From Flavobacterium sp. UBA7680 (GTDB lineage: Bacteria > Bacteroidota > Bacteroidia > Flavobacteriales > Flavobacteriaceae), in assembly GCF_002482975.1 (NCBI RefSeq), contig NZ_DLHA01000020.1, positions 1 through 54,245 of the forward strand: a DNA stretch of 54,245 nt. The letters run 5' to 3'. Shown in pieces: positions 25,159 through 34,063 of the stretch (position 1 is the stretch's first letter; every line of letters begins with the position of its first letter). Position numbers and translations under genes: made by a program. The notes under the pieces are model-generated. The model did not search any database, was not told the DNA's origin, and saw only the letters and a program-made list of their open reading frames with translations.

Positions 25159-26544
25159 ATGATAGAATTTCTTCCACTTTTATTGGCTTTTGTAATTGCT
25201 CTGTTTTTGGGTATATACTTAGGAAAAATGTTGTTTTCGGCTAGATTTCAGGCAGAAAAAGTAAGTTTAGAAGAAAGACTTAATGCAAATACAAATCAGT
25301 TTCAATTACAGAAAGAGCAATTTGAAACAGAAAGAAATAATTTTCAGAAACAACTTCATTTAACCAATTCTGAAAAAGAAAGCATTAGAACAGAAAAAGA
25401 CAGTCTGGCCATTCAGCTTTCTAAAAAAGAAGTTGATTTTGAGAATCTATGGGAACGCCATAAAGAACAAAAAAGTGAAATAAACGAACTTCAGGAAAAA
25501 TTTACCAAAGAATTTGAAAACCTTGCCAATAAAATCCTTGAAGAAAAATCGGCAAAATTTACAGAACAGAATAGTGAAAATATGAAAAACATTCTGCTGC
25601 CGCTTCAGGATAAAATTCATGTATTTGAACAAAAAGTAGATCAAACCCATAAAGAAAGTATCGATTATCATGCGGCATTGCGTCAGCAGATTATCGGTTT
25701 AAGTGAGATGAACGCTCAAATGAGCAAAGAAACCTTAAACTTGACCAAAGCATTAAAAGGCGACAGCAAAATGCAGGGAAATTGGGGCGAACTTGTTTTA
25801 GAACGTGTTCTAGAAAAATCTGGTTTAGAAAAAGGAAGAGAATACGAAGTGCAGCAAAGTTTTGTAAATGCCGAAGGAAACCGAGTTTTCCCAGATGTTG
25901 TAATCAATCTTCCAGACGGAAAGAAAATGATTGTCGATTCTAAAGTTTCTTTAGTAGCTTACGAAAAATGGGTAAACGAAGAATCTGATTTACTAAAAAT
26001 AGATTGGCTTAAAGAACATGTTTCGTCCATTAAACGTCACGTTGAACAACTCGGAAATAAAAATTATCACGATTTATATCAAATAGAAAGCCCGGATTTT
26101 GTTTTGCTTTTTATTCCGATAGAACCCGCTTTTGCGATTGCGTTGAACGAAGATTCTACTTTATACAATAAAGCCTTCGACAGAAATATTGTAATTGTTA
26201 CGCCAAGTACATTATTGGCAACTTTAAGAACAATTGATAGTATGTGGGCAAATCAAAAGCAACAGGAAAATGCTTTTGAAATTGCCAGACAAGCCGGGGC
26301 TTTATACGATAAATTTGAAGGTTTTGTTACCGATTTAGTTCGAATTGGAAACAAAATTAAAGATACCAAAACAGAATATGAAAGCGCCATGAATAAGCTT
26401 GTTGATGGCAAAGGAAACTTGATTTCGAGTGTAGAAAAATTGAAAAAGATGGGTGCAAAAGCCAAGAAATCACTTCCCGAAAATATCATCAACAGAGCTT
26501 TAAATACGGATGAAACCGAATTATTGAATCAAGAAAATATTTAA
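25159..26544 (+). CDS. rmuC: DNA recombination protein RmuC
   Basis: 461 residues. An N-terminal membrane helix (FLPLLLAFVIALFLGIYLG) precedes a long coiled coil at about 30-200. The RmuC nuclease-like core follows: MQGNWGELVLERVLEKSGL, VFPDVVINLPDGKKMIVDSK, FVLLFIPIEPAFAIAL and NIVIVTPSTLLATLRTIDSM. RmuC limits DNA inversions and recombination in E. coli; the enzymatic activity is predicted, not proven. Its stop codon lies inside the left terminal repeat of a MITE-like element. Confidence 0.93.
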   Translation: MIEFLPLLLAFVIALFLGIYLGKMLFSARFQAEKVSLEERLNANTNQFQLQKEQFETERNNFQKQLHLTNSEKESIRTEKDSLAIQLSKKEVDFENLWERHKEQKSEINELQEKFTKEFENLANKILEEKSAKFTEQNSENMKNILLPLQDKIHVFEQKVDQTHKESIDYHAALRQQIIGLSEMNAQMSKETLNLTKALKGDSKMQGNWGELVLERVLEKSGLEKGREYEVQQSFVNAEGNRVFPDVVINLPDGKKMIVDSKVSLVAYEKWVNEESDLLKIDWLKEHVSSIKRHVEQLGNKNYHDLYQIESPDFVLLFIPIEPAFAIALNEDSTLYNKAFDRNIVIVTPSTLLATLRTIDSMWANQKQQENAFEIARQAGALYDKFEGFVTDLVRIGNKIKDTKTEYESAMNKLVDGKGNLISSVEKLKKMGAKAKKSLPENIINRALNTDETELLNQENI

Positions 26545-26676
26545 ACACATAGAAACATAGATTTTATTTTTCTGTGAAAGAATTAAAAGAAACTAGTTTC
26601 TAACACATAGCTATGTTTTTTAATGCAAGTGAAACGCCTTTAACGACATTTAAAAACTATGTTTCTATGTGTTTAA
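26541..26676. mobile_element. MITE-like element, copy 1
   Basis: 136 bp with perfect 20-bp terminal inverted repeats: TTAAACACATAGAAACATAG at 26541-26560 and the reverse complement at 26657-26676. Internal palindromes GAAACTAGTTTC and ACATAGCTATGT and the word GCAAGTGAAACGCCTTT are shared with copy 2 at 33354-33492. No coding capacity. It begins within the rmuC stop codon region. Confidence 0.85.
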
Positions 26677-26711
26677 GATAATAACTATAGAAATTTCCAA
26701 AAACAAAAAAC

Positions 26712-27260
26712 ATGACTACAGATTTTAAACCCGTTTCTTCATCAAAAATCAGCATTTCAGAATTAATGCTTCCGTCGCATACTAACTTTAGCGGTAAAAT
26801 TCACGGGGGATATATTTTACAGCTTTTAGATCAGATTGCATTTGCTTCGGCTTCAAAATTTAGCGGAAACTATTGCGTCACGGCATCTGTTGATACAGTA
26901 AACTTTCTTAAGCCAATAGAGGTGGGAGAATTAGTAACCATGAAAGCTTCTGTAAATTATGTTGGAAGAAGTTCGATGATTGTGGGTATTCGTGTTGAAG
27001 CAGAAAATATTCAAACCGGAGTAATCAAACATTGTAATTCATCTTATTTTACAATGGTTGCCAAAGATAAAGAAGGAAAAAGCGTTCCCGTTCCCGGACT
27101 TATTTTATCTAATCTCGATGAAGTTAGACGTTTTAGAAAAGCAATCAAACATATTGAAGTTAGAAAAGAAGTTGAAGAACACGAAAAAGTTGCCAATATA
27201 AACTCAATCGAAGACTTAGCAAGCTTAGATAAATACAATGTACTTTTAGAAATCAGCTAA
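26712..27260 (+). CDS. Acyl-CoA thioesterase, hotdog fold
   Basis: 182 residues. The YciA/BFIT-type hotdog pattern is present: LMLPSHTNFSGKIHGGYILQ with the Gly-Gly turn and Asp in LLDQIAFASASKF, then CVTASVDTVNFLKPIEVGEL. It hydrolyses acyl-CoA to free acid and CoA in the cytoplasm (known for the family); chain-length preference cannot be read. It is followed by a VOC-family gene 42 bp downstream. Confidence 0.87.
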   Translation: MTTDFKPVSSSKISISELMLPSHTNFSGKIHGGYILQLLDQIAFASASKFSGNYCVTASVDTVNFLKPIEVGELVTMKASVNYVGRSSMIVGIRVEAENIQTGVIKHCNSSYFTMVAKDKEGKSVPVPGLILSNLDEVRRFRKAIKHIEVRKEVEEHEKVANINSIEDLASLDKYNVLLEIS

Positions 27261-27302
27261 ATTTCCCTATCTTTATTTGATACACATTTAAATAAAGAAA
27301 TC

Positions 27303-27698
27303 ATGGTAAAGTTTGGATATACAATTTTGTACGTTGAAGACGTAGAAAAATCAATAGAGTTTTATGAGAATGTATTTGGATTTGCAAGAAAATTTATAAG
27401 CCCGGATAATGATTATGGAGAATTAAATACCGGAGAAACCACCATTTCGTTTGCATCAAAAAAGTTAGCATCGCATAATTTAAGCGAAGGTTTTATTGAA
27501 AGCAGTTTAGAAGATAAACCTTTTGCAATAGAATTGGGTTTTATTACAGAAGATGTTGGAGATCTTGTTCAAAAAGCAACTTCGTTTGGAGCGGTTTTAG
27601 TTACAGAACCAAAGAAAAAGCCGTGGGGACAAATTGTGGCGTATGTAAGAGATACAGATGGTTTTTTATTGGAGATTTGTACGCCAATGCATGGATAA
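27303..27698 (+). CDS. VOC family protein (glyoxalase/bleomycin-resistance fold)
   Basis: 131 residues with two paired beta-alpha-beta-beta-beta modules: GYTILYVEDVEKSIEFYENV at the N-terminus and LGFITEDVGDLVQKATSFGA in the second half, ending WGQIVAYVRDTDGFLLEICT. Metal-binding candidates include the Glu near the end of the second module. The substrate is unknown. Cotranscription with the thioesterase gene is possible; a short inverted repeat CTTTATTT/AAATAAAG (27270-27297) lies between. Confidence 0.85.
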   Translation: MVKFGYTILYVEDVEKSIEFYENVFGFARKFISPDNDYGELNTGETTISFASKKLASHNLSEGFIESSLEDKPFAIELGFITEDVGDLVQKATSFGAVLVTEPKKKPWGQIVAYVRDTDGFLLEICTPMHG

Positions 27699-27722
27699 AA
27701 TGTCATTAATAATAGCAGTATA

Positions 27723-28043
27723 GTCCCTACGGGACATTTTGGGGCTATTCATTGTTTTTTTCTACCGATATGTAATCTCTACGAGATATTCCGTTAGGAA
27801 TTACATATCGGTAGAAAAAATTAAAATTTTCAAAAACGAATTTTGTTCAAATAGAATATTCACAAAAGAATATCTCGTAGAGATTACATATCGGTAGAAA
27901 AAAAATAAATTGTCTATCCCATTTTTGTCCCGTAGGGACTATATGGCATTTATTATTTCGCTGTCAAAAAAAATATCTCGTAGAGATATCTCGTCGGTAG
28001 AAAAAATAACATTTTCGACCCCAATATTTGTCCCGTAGGGACA
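27723..28043. repeat. Cluster of palindromic intergenic repeats (GTCCCGTAGGGAC and TATCTCGTAGAGATA families)
   Basis: Gene-free stretch. GTCCCTACGGGAC or its counterpart occurs at 27723-27735, ~27927-27940 and ~28029-28042. A second family, AATATCTCGTAGAGAT followed by ACATATCGGTAGAAAA, occurs at ~27755-27820 (as an inverted pair around TACGAGATATTCCGT), 27869-27903 and 27972-28006. Spacing is irregular and no cas gene is near, so it is REP-like, not CRISPR. No transposase is beside it. Confidence 0.85.
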
Positions 28044-28127
28044 TTTGATTTCACCTCAAATAAATTACATTTCACATTTTATATCCACCATTTCGTACAC
28101 CAAAATATTCACAAATATTTAGCACTA

Positions 28128-28249
28128 GTTCAAGAACTCCGCATCTCTAAATTTCGTAACTTTAAGTATAAACATTAGGTTACGAATTTTTTCACGGAGT
28201 ACTGCCGTTCTATTTTTGAACTTGTAAAATTCTTCTTAGAAATAGAATG
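28128..28249. repeat. Nested inverted repeats upstream of the YceI-like gene
   Basis: Three arms nest in order: GTTCAA (28128-28133) with TTGAAC (28216-28221), ACTCCG (28136-28141) with CGGAGT (28195-28200), and AAATTTCGTAAC (28149-28160) with GTTACGAATTT (28179-28189). A second hairpin pairs TTCTATTT (~28207) with AAATAGAA (~28240). With the preceding repeats it fills the 577-bp gap before the next gene. Confidence 0.65.
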
Positions 28250-28275
28250 ACATAATTGTTTAATTGATGACGATT

Positions 28276-28845
28276 ATGAAAAGAACTACATTGCTTATTT
28301 TATTTTTTACTGCATTTTCATTACTTGCCCAAGACAAATTTAAAACCACTACGGCAGTTGTAAATTTTGAAGCTTCTGTTCCTTTTTTTGAAGAAGTAAA
28401 AGCAGTAAATAAACTCGGAACTATTATTCTAGAACCAGAAACAAGTACTTTAATCTGTACTGTTGTAATCAAAGATTTTCGTTTTAAAATGGATTTAATG
28501 GAAGAACATTTTAATGAAAATTATATTGAAAGCCATCGTTATCCAAAAGCAGTTTTTAAAGGAAAAGTTCAAAAATTTGATTTAAAAAACGTTGATGAAA
28601 TTGAAAAGGAATATGACGTAAAGGGAAAACTTTACCTTCACGGAAAATCGAAAATCATTGAAATGAAAGCTTTGATAAAAAGAGTTCCGGACGGAATACA
28701 AATTTCGTGTAATTACCCCATTTCAGTTTCAGATTTTAATATAGAAATACCGAGCGTTGTTGCCAGCAAAATTTCACAAACGGCCAATACTAATTTACTT
28801 GGAGTTGTGAAAAGTGAAGATATGAAGTATCTAACTTTGAAATGA
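28276..28845 (+). CDS. YceI-like secreted protein
   Basis: 189 residues from the ATG at 28276 (MKRTTLLILFFTAFSLLAQ, signal peptide). Alternative starts at 28264 (TTG) and 28267 only add a few residues. The body matches YceI lipocalin-like proteins: FRFKMDLMEEHFNENYIESH then RYPKAVFKGKVQKFDL, YDVKGKLYLHGKSKIIEMKA. YceI proteins bind isoprenoid or amphiphilic ligands in the periplasm. It converges with the TIGR01777 gene with 2 bp between stops and starts the possible light-response block. Confidence 0.8.
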   Translation: MKRTTLLILFFTAFSLLAQDKFKTTTAVVNFEASVPFFEEVKAVNKLGTIILEPETSTLICTVVIKDFRFKMDLMEEHFNENYIESHRYPKAVFKGKVQKFDLKNVDEIEKEYDVKGKLYLHGKSKIIEMKALIKRVPDGIQISCNYPISVSDFNIEIPSVVASKISQTANTNLLGVVKSEDMKYLTLK

Positions 28846-28847
28846 TT

Positions 28848-29759
28848 TTAATGAATGCTTGCTATAAGCGCTTTTTCTAAATCGGTAAACTGAAATTCAA
28901 ATCCGGTTTTTTGTATTTTTTCTGATGACACCCTTTGCCCTGTTAAGACAGCTTCACTCATTTCTCCTAAAACAACTTTAAGAATAAAAGGAGGGATTTT
29001 AGGAAGCCAGATCGCATATCCGTATAATGTTGCTAATATTTTAGAAAACCTCGAATTTGTAGTGTTATCTGTCACGGCTGCATTATACGGGCCATGCATT
29101 TGGTTATCTGTAACTGCTTTGCAATAAATTTGAGATAAATCCTCGATATGAATCCACGGTAAATATTGTTTTCCTGAACCTAAAACTGCACCAAAACCGG
29201 CTTTAAAATTAGGATTGACTTTTTTTAGAAACCCTTCATCTTTTCCCAAAACAATGGCAGTCCTGATTTTTACAGTCCGAATTCCTAACGATTCAATTTT
29301 ATCAGCTGCATTTTCCCAAATTTGGCAGGTTGTCCCTAAAAAATCATTTGCCGCAGGCGTTTCTTCTGTACAAACTTTGTGACTGGTAACAGCGCCGTAA
29401 ATACCAACTCCCGAAGCCGAAATAAAAGCATCAAGTTTTTTATTGTTTTTTTCTAAAACCGAAAAAATCAAATCAATGGGTTTTATGCGGCTTTCCAGAA
29501 TTGCTTTTTTTCTCTTTTCTGTCCATCTCTTTTCAACGATTCCTTCGCCCGCAAGATGAATTATGAAATCAGCATTTAGGACGGCATTTTCATCTATATA
29601 ATTTTTGTTCAAATCCCATTTATAATAGGTGATTTCAGCAGTGTTTTCTTTATTAGAACGACTCAAAACAGACACAGAATATCCAGCTTCAATAAGAACA
29701 TTTGTTAAATGCTTTCCAATGAATCCGCTTCCGCCGGTTAATAGAACATTTTGAGCCAT
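28848..29759 (-). CDS. TIGR01777 family NAD-dependent epimerase/oxidoreductase
   Basis: 303 residues. N-terminal Rossmann motif VLLTGGSGFIGKHLTNVLIE; ISASGVGIYG near residue 120; PWIHIEDLSQIYCKAV; C-terminal DUF1731 region (LPKIPPFILKVVLGEMSEAV, LTGQRVSSEKIQKTGFEFQF). These are the marks of TIGR01777 (SulA-type, an atypical SDR family). Substrate unknown. It is divergent from the TetR gene. In several bacteria such genes lie with photolyase and carotenoid genes under LitR/CarH control, which fits the neighbours here. Confidence 0.88.
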   Translation of the reverse strand: MAQNVLLTGGSGFIGKHLTNVLIEAGYSVSVLSRSNKENTAEITYYKWDLNKNYIDENAVLNADFIIHLAGEGIVEKRWTEKRKKAILESRIKPIDLIFSVLEKNNKKLDAFISASGVGIYGAVTSHKVCTEETPAANDFLGTTCQIWENAADKIESLGIRTVKIRTAIVLGKDEGFLKKVNPNFKAGFGAVLGSGKQYLPWIHIEDLSQIYCKAVTDNQMHGPYNAAVTDNTTNSRFSKILATLYGYAIWLPKIPPFILKVVLGEMSEAVLTGQRVSSEKIQKTGFEFQFTDLEKALIASIH

Positions 29760-29805
29760 AATAGTTTATAATATATTTAACAGTGCTTGCTGATTAATGA
29801 TGAGT

Positions 29806-29832
29806 AAAGGTACTTAAACAATGTTTACCTTT
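29806..29832. promoter_or_regulatory. Short inverted repeat in the divergent TIGR01777/TetR gap
   Basis: AAAGGTA (29806-29812) and TACCTTT (29826-29832) are exact inverse copies 13 bp apart. They could be a TetR operator or two face-to-face -7-like elements. Only the 7-bp arms match, so this is weak. Confidence 0.35.
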
Positions 29833-29858
29833 ATGGCAAATTCTAAATTTTAAATAAA

Positions 29859-30521
29859 ATGACGACTAAAAAGAAGGTAATTACCAAAGATGATATCGTT
29901 TCAAAATACATGGAAGAAGTTTTAGAAAAAGGCCAAAAACCAAAATCAGTTTATCATTTTACCAAAGAAAATGATTTTACTGAAGCTGAGTTTTATTCCT
30001 TTTTTGGAACATTAGAAGGTTTAGAAAAAGAAATATTCCGACTGTTTTTTGAAAACACAGTCAGCTTACTTCACAAAAACGAAGAATATCAGGAATATGA
30101 CATGAAGAATAAAATGCTGAGTTTCTATTTTACCTTCTTCGAAATCTTAACCGCAAACAGAAGTTACGTTTTACAATCGCTTAAAGTTGATAGAAATCCG
30201 CTTAAAAACCTGGTTCAGTTAACTACACTTAGAAACAGTTTTAAAGAATATGTTGCAGAAATTCTGACTGATGATTATAGATTAGAATTAGAAAAACTGC
30301 AGAAATATCAGGAAAAAGCCATTCAGGAATCGGCATGGTTACAGTTAATGCTGACCATTAAATTCTGGATGGAAGATGAATCTGCTGCTTTTGAAAAAAC
30401 AGACATTTTTATCGAAAAATCAGTTAATGCATCATTTGAGTTAATGAATGTTGCGCCAATGAATCATTTAATAGATTTTGGAAAATTTCTATTCAAAGAA
30501 AAAATATACAGCAAACAATGA
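29859..30521 (+). CDS. TetR-like transcriptional regulator
   Basis: 220 residues, all-helical. Residues 10-55 fit a TetR DNA-binding domain with a degenerate helix-turn-helix (DDIVSKYMEEVLEKGQKPKS, FTEAEFYSFFGTLEGLEKEI), where the YHFT element and the F/Y-rich recognition helix are visible. The rest is a ligand/dimer domain (FYFTFFEILTANRSYVLQSL, LQLMLTIKFWMEDESAAFEK). The stop overlaps the ABC1-kinase start by 4 bp (ATGA), so the two are translationally coupled and likely act in one pathway. The effector is unknown. Confidence 0.75.
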   Translation: MTTKKKVITKDDIVSKYMEEVLEKGQKPKSVYHFTKENDFTEAEFYSFFGTLEGLEKEIFRLFFENTVSLLHKNEEYQEYDMKNKMLSFYFTFFEILTANRSYVLQSLKVDRNPLKNLVQLTTLRNSFKEYVAEILTDDYRLELEKLQKYQEKAIQESAWLQLMLTIKFWMEDESAAFEKTDIFIEKSVNASFELMNVAPMNHLIDFGKFLFKEKIYSKQ

Positions 30522-31822
30522 AAACGATTGATTATATCCCAACTTCAAAAATAGAAAGAGCCGGAAAACTAGTTCAAACCGGCGCCAAAATCGGAGTAAA
30601 TTATATTAAACACTACGCCGAAAAAGTAGTAAACCCAGATTTAACTCGTGACAAACTAAACGAAAATAACGCCGAAGATATTTATGACGGACTTAAAAGT
30701 TTAAAAGGAAGCGCCTTGAAAGTCGCGCAAATGCTAAGCATGGACAAAAACTTTTTGCCTCAGGCTTATGTGGAAAAATTCTCTTTGTCACAATTTTCAG
30801 TTCCGCCGCTTTCTGCGCCTTTGGTTTTAAAAACGTTCAAAACTAATTTTGGGAAAACACCTTATGAAATTTTTGACGAGTTCAATGCAAATTCAGTAAA
30901 CGCAGCAAGTATTGGTCAGGTTCATTTAGCCAAGAAAGATGATAAAAAACTGGCAGTTAAAATTCAATATCCGGGCGTTGCCAACAGTATTTCTTCAGAT
31001 TTAGCTTTGGTAAAACCTATTGCAATCAGAATGTTTAATCTGCAGGGAAAAGATTCTGATAAATATTTTAAAGAAGTCGAAGACAAACTTATTGAAGAAA
31101 CGAACTATTTGTTAGAATTAAAACAAAGTCAGGAAGTTGTACAAGCCTGTAATAAAATTGAAAACATCATTTTCCCAAATTACTATCCGGAATTTTCATC
31201 AGAGAAAATCATTACAATGGATTGGATGACAGGGATTCATCTTTCTGAATTTACGGCTAAAAATACAGATCAGGAAGTTGGCGATAAAATAGGGCAGGCG
31301 CTTTGGGACTTTTACATGTACCAAATTCACGTTTTGCGAAAAGTACACGCAGATCCGCATCCGGGAAACTTTTTGGTTAATGATGAAAACCAATTAATTG
31401 CTTTGGATTTTGGCTGTATGAAACAAATTCCTGAGGATTTTTACACGCCATATTTTGAGTTAATCAATAAAAATGTAATTACAGATGAAAAACTTTTTAA
31501 TGAGAAATTATTCGAATTAGAAATTCTGCGTCCAGATGATTCACCTTCAGAAGTGGAATATTTCACCGAAATGTTTCATGATTTATTATCACTTTTTACC
31601 AAACCTTTTCAAAACGAAACTTTTGATTTTGCCGATGAAACTTTCTTTGAAAGCATTGCTAAATTAGGCGAACGTTTCTCAAACGATACGAATCTTAAAA
31701 AAATGAACGGAAATCGTGGTTCTAAGCACTTTATTTACATGAACCGTACTTTCTTCGGACTTTATAATTTAATGTTCGATTTGAAAGCGAAAATTGTGGT
31801 TGATAATTATTTGAAGTATTAA
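30518..31822 (+). CDS. ABC1/AarF/UbiB family atypical kinase
   Basis: 434 residues. Family marks: LKGSALKVAQMLSM (KxGQ-like motif), VNAASIGQVHLAKKDDKKLA with the Ala-rich loop in place of a P-loop, VKIQYPGV with the catalytic Lys, VHADPHPGNFLV, and ALDFGCMKQ with the metal-binding Asp. UbiB-type kinases/ATPases act on membrane lipid or quinone metabolism in characterised members. Cotranscribed with the TetR gene. It could serve isoprenoid lipid handling, given the nearby carotenoid genes, but this is inference. Confidence 0.9.
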   Translation: MKTIDYIPTSKIERAGKLVQTGAKIGVNYIKHYAEKVVNPDLTRDKLNENNAEDIYDGLKSLKGSALKVAQMLSMDKNFLPQAYVEKFSLSQFSVPPLSAPLVLKTFKTNFGKTPYEIFDEFNANSVNAASIGQVHLAKKDDKKLAVKIQYPGVANSISSDLALVKPIAIRMFNLQGKDSDKYFKEVEDKLIEETNYLLELKQSQEVVQACNKIENIIFPNYYPEFSSEKIITMDWMTGIHLSEFTAKNTDQEVGDKIGQALWDFYMYQIHVLRKVHADPHPGNFLVNDENQLIALDFGCMKQIPEDFYTPYFELINKNVITDEKLFNEKLFELEILRPDDSPSEVEYFTEMFHDLLSLFTKPFQNETFDFADETFFESIAKLGERFSNDTNLKKMNGNRGSKHFIYMNRTFFGLYNLMFDLKAKIVVDNYLKY

Positions 31823-31832
31823 GAATTGTTTC

Positions 31833-32007
31833 TTTTGTTTCAGGTTTCAAGTTTCAGGTTATTAGATTGAAAACAATTGTTGTCTTCCTGAGCGAAGTCG
31901 AAGGACTGCAAAGTAAGGACACACAGTATGGATAAAGCATGCGATCCTTCGACTTCGCTCAGGAGGACACACTGGATGTAACTTGAAACTTGAAACCTGA
32001 AACAAAA
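31833..32007. repeat. Nested inverted repeat with CTGAGCGAAGTCGAAGGA hairpin
   Basis: Outer arms: TTTTGTTTCAGGTTTCAAGT... (31833-31861) and the reverse complement (31979-32007). Inner arms: TCCTGAGCGAAGTCGAAGGA (31886-31905) and its exact reverse complement (31945-31964). A related hairpin is at 34615-34720. It lies between the converging ABC1-kinase and photolyase genes and may end both transcripts. Confidence 0.88.
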
Positions 32008-32012
32008 AAAAC

Positions 32013-33308
32013 TTATTTCAAAATCCCCGCTTTATATGTCGCAATCGCGCGATCTCTCGCAAAGGCATGATCAACCATAGGTTCGTTATAACCAAAATCA
32101 AACTCAGGAATCCATTTGCGGATGTATTCTCCTTTTTCGTCAAATTTCTTTTGTTGGATTTCAGGATTAAAAACTCTGAAATAAGGTGCGGCATCGCAGC
32201 CTGTTCCCGCAGCCCACTGCCAGTTTCCTACATTTGAAGCGAGTTCGAAATCCAGTAGTTTTTCGGCAAAATAAGCTTCGCCCCACTGCCAGTTAATCAA
32301 TAAATGTTTGCATAAAAAACTAGCCACAACCATACGAACGCGATTGTGCATATAACCCGTTTCGTTTAACTGACGCATTCCGGCATCGACCATAGGATAT
32401 CCGGTTGTTCCGGAACACCAGCGTTTGAAATCTTCTTCATTATTTCTCCATTGAATTCCGTCGTAAGCTGATTTGAAATTATGATTGACACAATTGGGAA
32501 AACTGAACAGAATCTGGATAAAAAATTCTCTCCAAATCAATTCGCTTAAAAAAGTCTGATTTTTTCGATTTGCCCAGTTTACTAATTTCCGAATACTCAC
32601 GGTTCCGAAACGTAAATGCGGCGAAAGATAAGATGTACTGTCAAGAGCCGGAAAATCTCTTGTTTCTTTATAATTGGCAATTTGTGTTAAGTTGTGTGGC
32701 TGAACTTTTATCGTACTTCTTTCAAAACCAATTGCTGCTAATTCAGGAAATGTAAATTGATTTTTTGCAAAATTAGATTGAAATGAAACAGAATCATATT
32801 CTGGAGCTGATCCTGAAAAATGATATTTCTCCAACCATTTATTTTTATAAGGCGTATAAACTGTGTACGGAAGTCCGTCGGCTTTTGTGATTTCTTTTTC
32901 TTCGAAAATAACGTGATCTTTAAAAGAGAAACATTCGATATTATTTTCTTTTAATAAGGAACAAATTGCAGTATCACGTTCAATAGCAAAAGGCTCATAA
33001 TCTTTGTTGAAGAATACGTTTTGAATGTCGAATTCTTCCAGAAGCGATTTCCATACGTCTTTTGTTTTTCCTTTTTTGATTAAAATCGAAGACTCAAAAG
33101 TATTTAATTCAGTATTTATTTTTTGAAGTGAATCGTAAATGAAGCTTACTCTGGCATCGTTTTTTGGAAGATTATCCAGAATATCATCATCAAAAATAAA
33201 TAATGGAATTACAGGAAAATTGGATTGTAAGGCGTGAAATAATCCGGTATTGTCTTCTAAACGCAAATCACGTCTGAACCAGAAAAAGGAAACTTTTTGT
33301 TTTGTCAT
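32013..33308 (-). CDS. phr: Deoxyribodipyrimidine photolyase / cryptochrome family
   Basis: 431 residues. N-terminal antenna domain (SFFWFRRDLRLEDNTGLFHA), C-terminal FAD domain with LSPHLRFGTVSIR, FLSELIWREFFIQIL, CSGTTGYPMVDAGMRQLNET, MHNRVRMVVASFL and WQWAAGTGCDAAPYFRVFNP. These features fit class I CPD photolyases, which repair UV pyrimidine dimers with blue light. Whether it acts on CPD or 6-4 lesions cannot be settled by eye. Located at the end of the crt cluster; its promoter region holds MITE-like copy 2. Confidence 0.92.
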   Translation of the reverse strand: MTKQKVSFFWFRRDLRLEDNTGLFHALQSNFPVIPLFIFDDDILDNLPKNDARVSFIYDSLQKINTELNTFESSILIKKGKTKDVWKSLLEEFDIQNVFFNKDYEPFAIERDTAICSLLKENNIECFSFKDHVIFEEKEITKADGLPYTVYTPYKNKWLEKYHFSGSAPEYDSVSFQSNFAKNQFTFPELAAIGFERSTIKVQPHNLTQIANYKETRDFPALDSTSYLSPHLRFGTVSIRKLVNWANRKNQTFLSELIWREFFIQILFSFPNCVNHNFKSAYDGIQWRNNEEDFKRWCSGTTGYPMVDAGMRQLNETGYMHNRVRMVVASFLCKHLLINWQWGEAYFAEKLLDFELASNVGNWQWAAGTGCDAAPYFRVFNPEIQQKKFDEKGEYIRKWIPEFDFGYNEPMVDHAFARDRAIATYKAGILK

Positions 33309-33353
33309 TTTATAATTTTCGCTTGACGAATATTTTGTATTGTGTGTGGTTTT

Positions 33354-33492
33354 TTAAACACATAGAAACATAGGTTTTATTTTTCTTGTGAAAGAATATG
33401 GAAAGAAACTAGTTTCTCACACATAGCTATGTTTGTTTATGCAAGTGAAACGCCTTTTCTAAGCAATATAAACTAAGTTTCTATGTGTTTAA
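33354..33492. mobile_element. MITE-like element, copy 2
   Basis: 139 bp with terminal inverted repeats TTAAACACATAGAAACATAG (33354-33373) and, with one mismatch, 33473-33492. Overall it is closely similar to 26541-26676, including GAAACTAGTTTC, ACATAGCTATGT and GCAAGTGAAACGCCTTT. It sits 9 bp after the SRPBCC gene end and 46 bp before the photolyase start. Confidence 0.85.
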
Positions 33493-33501
33493 AATAAATA
33501 T

Positions 33502-34011
33502 TTATATGCTTTTTTGTTCGGCATTAATCTGAATAATCCTTGGCTGTGATTTTGAATTAAACAATTCCTCGATTTTGTTATAACGGAAATCAAAAATCGT
33601 TTTTAGTTTGTTCTTCACCACCAACCGATTCATAATTCTTCCTAATATTCCGAGTGGGAGCGCATAATGAACAATGTCTGTCATTTTGGTTCCGCCGTCG
33701 ATTGTTCGTTCAAAAAAGTGTTTGTGATGCCATAATTTATAAGGACCAAAACGCTGAACATCGATAAAATAATTATTTTCTTTGCAAGCTGTGATTTCGG
33801 TAACCCACGAAATTTTGATTCCTAAAAGCGGTCGCAAAGTATACGTTATAATTTGTCCGTGATACATTCGCTTTTCGTCAAAATCCTTGATTTCAAAATT
33901 CATATTGTCGAGTGTAATCGTCTGTAGGTTTTTTGGACTGGAGAAAAAATCCCAGCAGTCTTCGACCTTGGCGTTTACATATTGTACGGTTGCTATCTTG
34001 TATAATTTCAT
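33502..34011 (-). CDS. SRPBCC family protein
   Basis: 169 residues of START/Bet v1-like fold: VNAKVEDCWDFFSSPKNLQT at the N-terminus, GQIITYTLRPLLGIKISWVT, KLWHHKHFFERTIDGGTKMT and DIVHYALPLGILGRIMNRLV. Members bind hydrophobic ligands. Its position between photolyase and CrtZ suggests it belongs to the light-response group; similar genes accompany photolyase and carotenoid genes in other bacteria. Ligand unknown. Confidence 0.83.
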   Translation of the reverse strand: MKLYKIATVQYVNAKVEDCWDFFSSPKNLQTITLDNMNFEIKDFDEKRMYHGQIITYTLRPLLGIKISWVTEITACKENNYFIDVQRFGPYKLWHHKHFFERTIDGGTKMTDIVHYALPLGILGRIMNRLVVKNKLKTIFDFRYNKIEELFNSKSQPRIIQINAEQKSI

Positions 34012-34063
34012 CTTCTAACTAAATCAATTGTTACAAATGTATCTTTGGGAACGCCCAAATAAA

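Noticed and set aside
27723..28043. Possible CRISPR array
   Set aside because: The repeats are short palindromes of two families with irregular spacing, there are no unique spacers of fixed length, and no cas genes are near.
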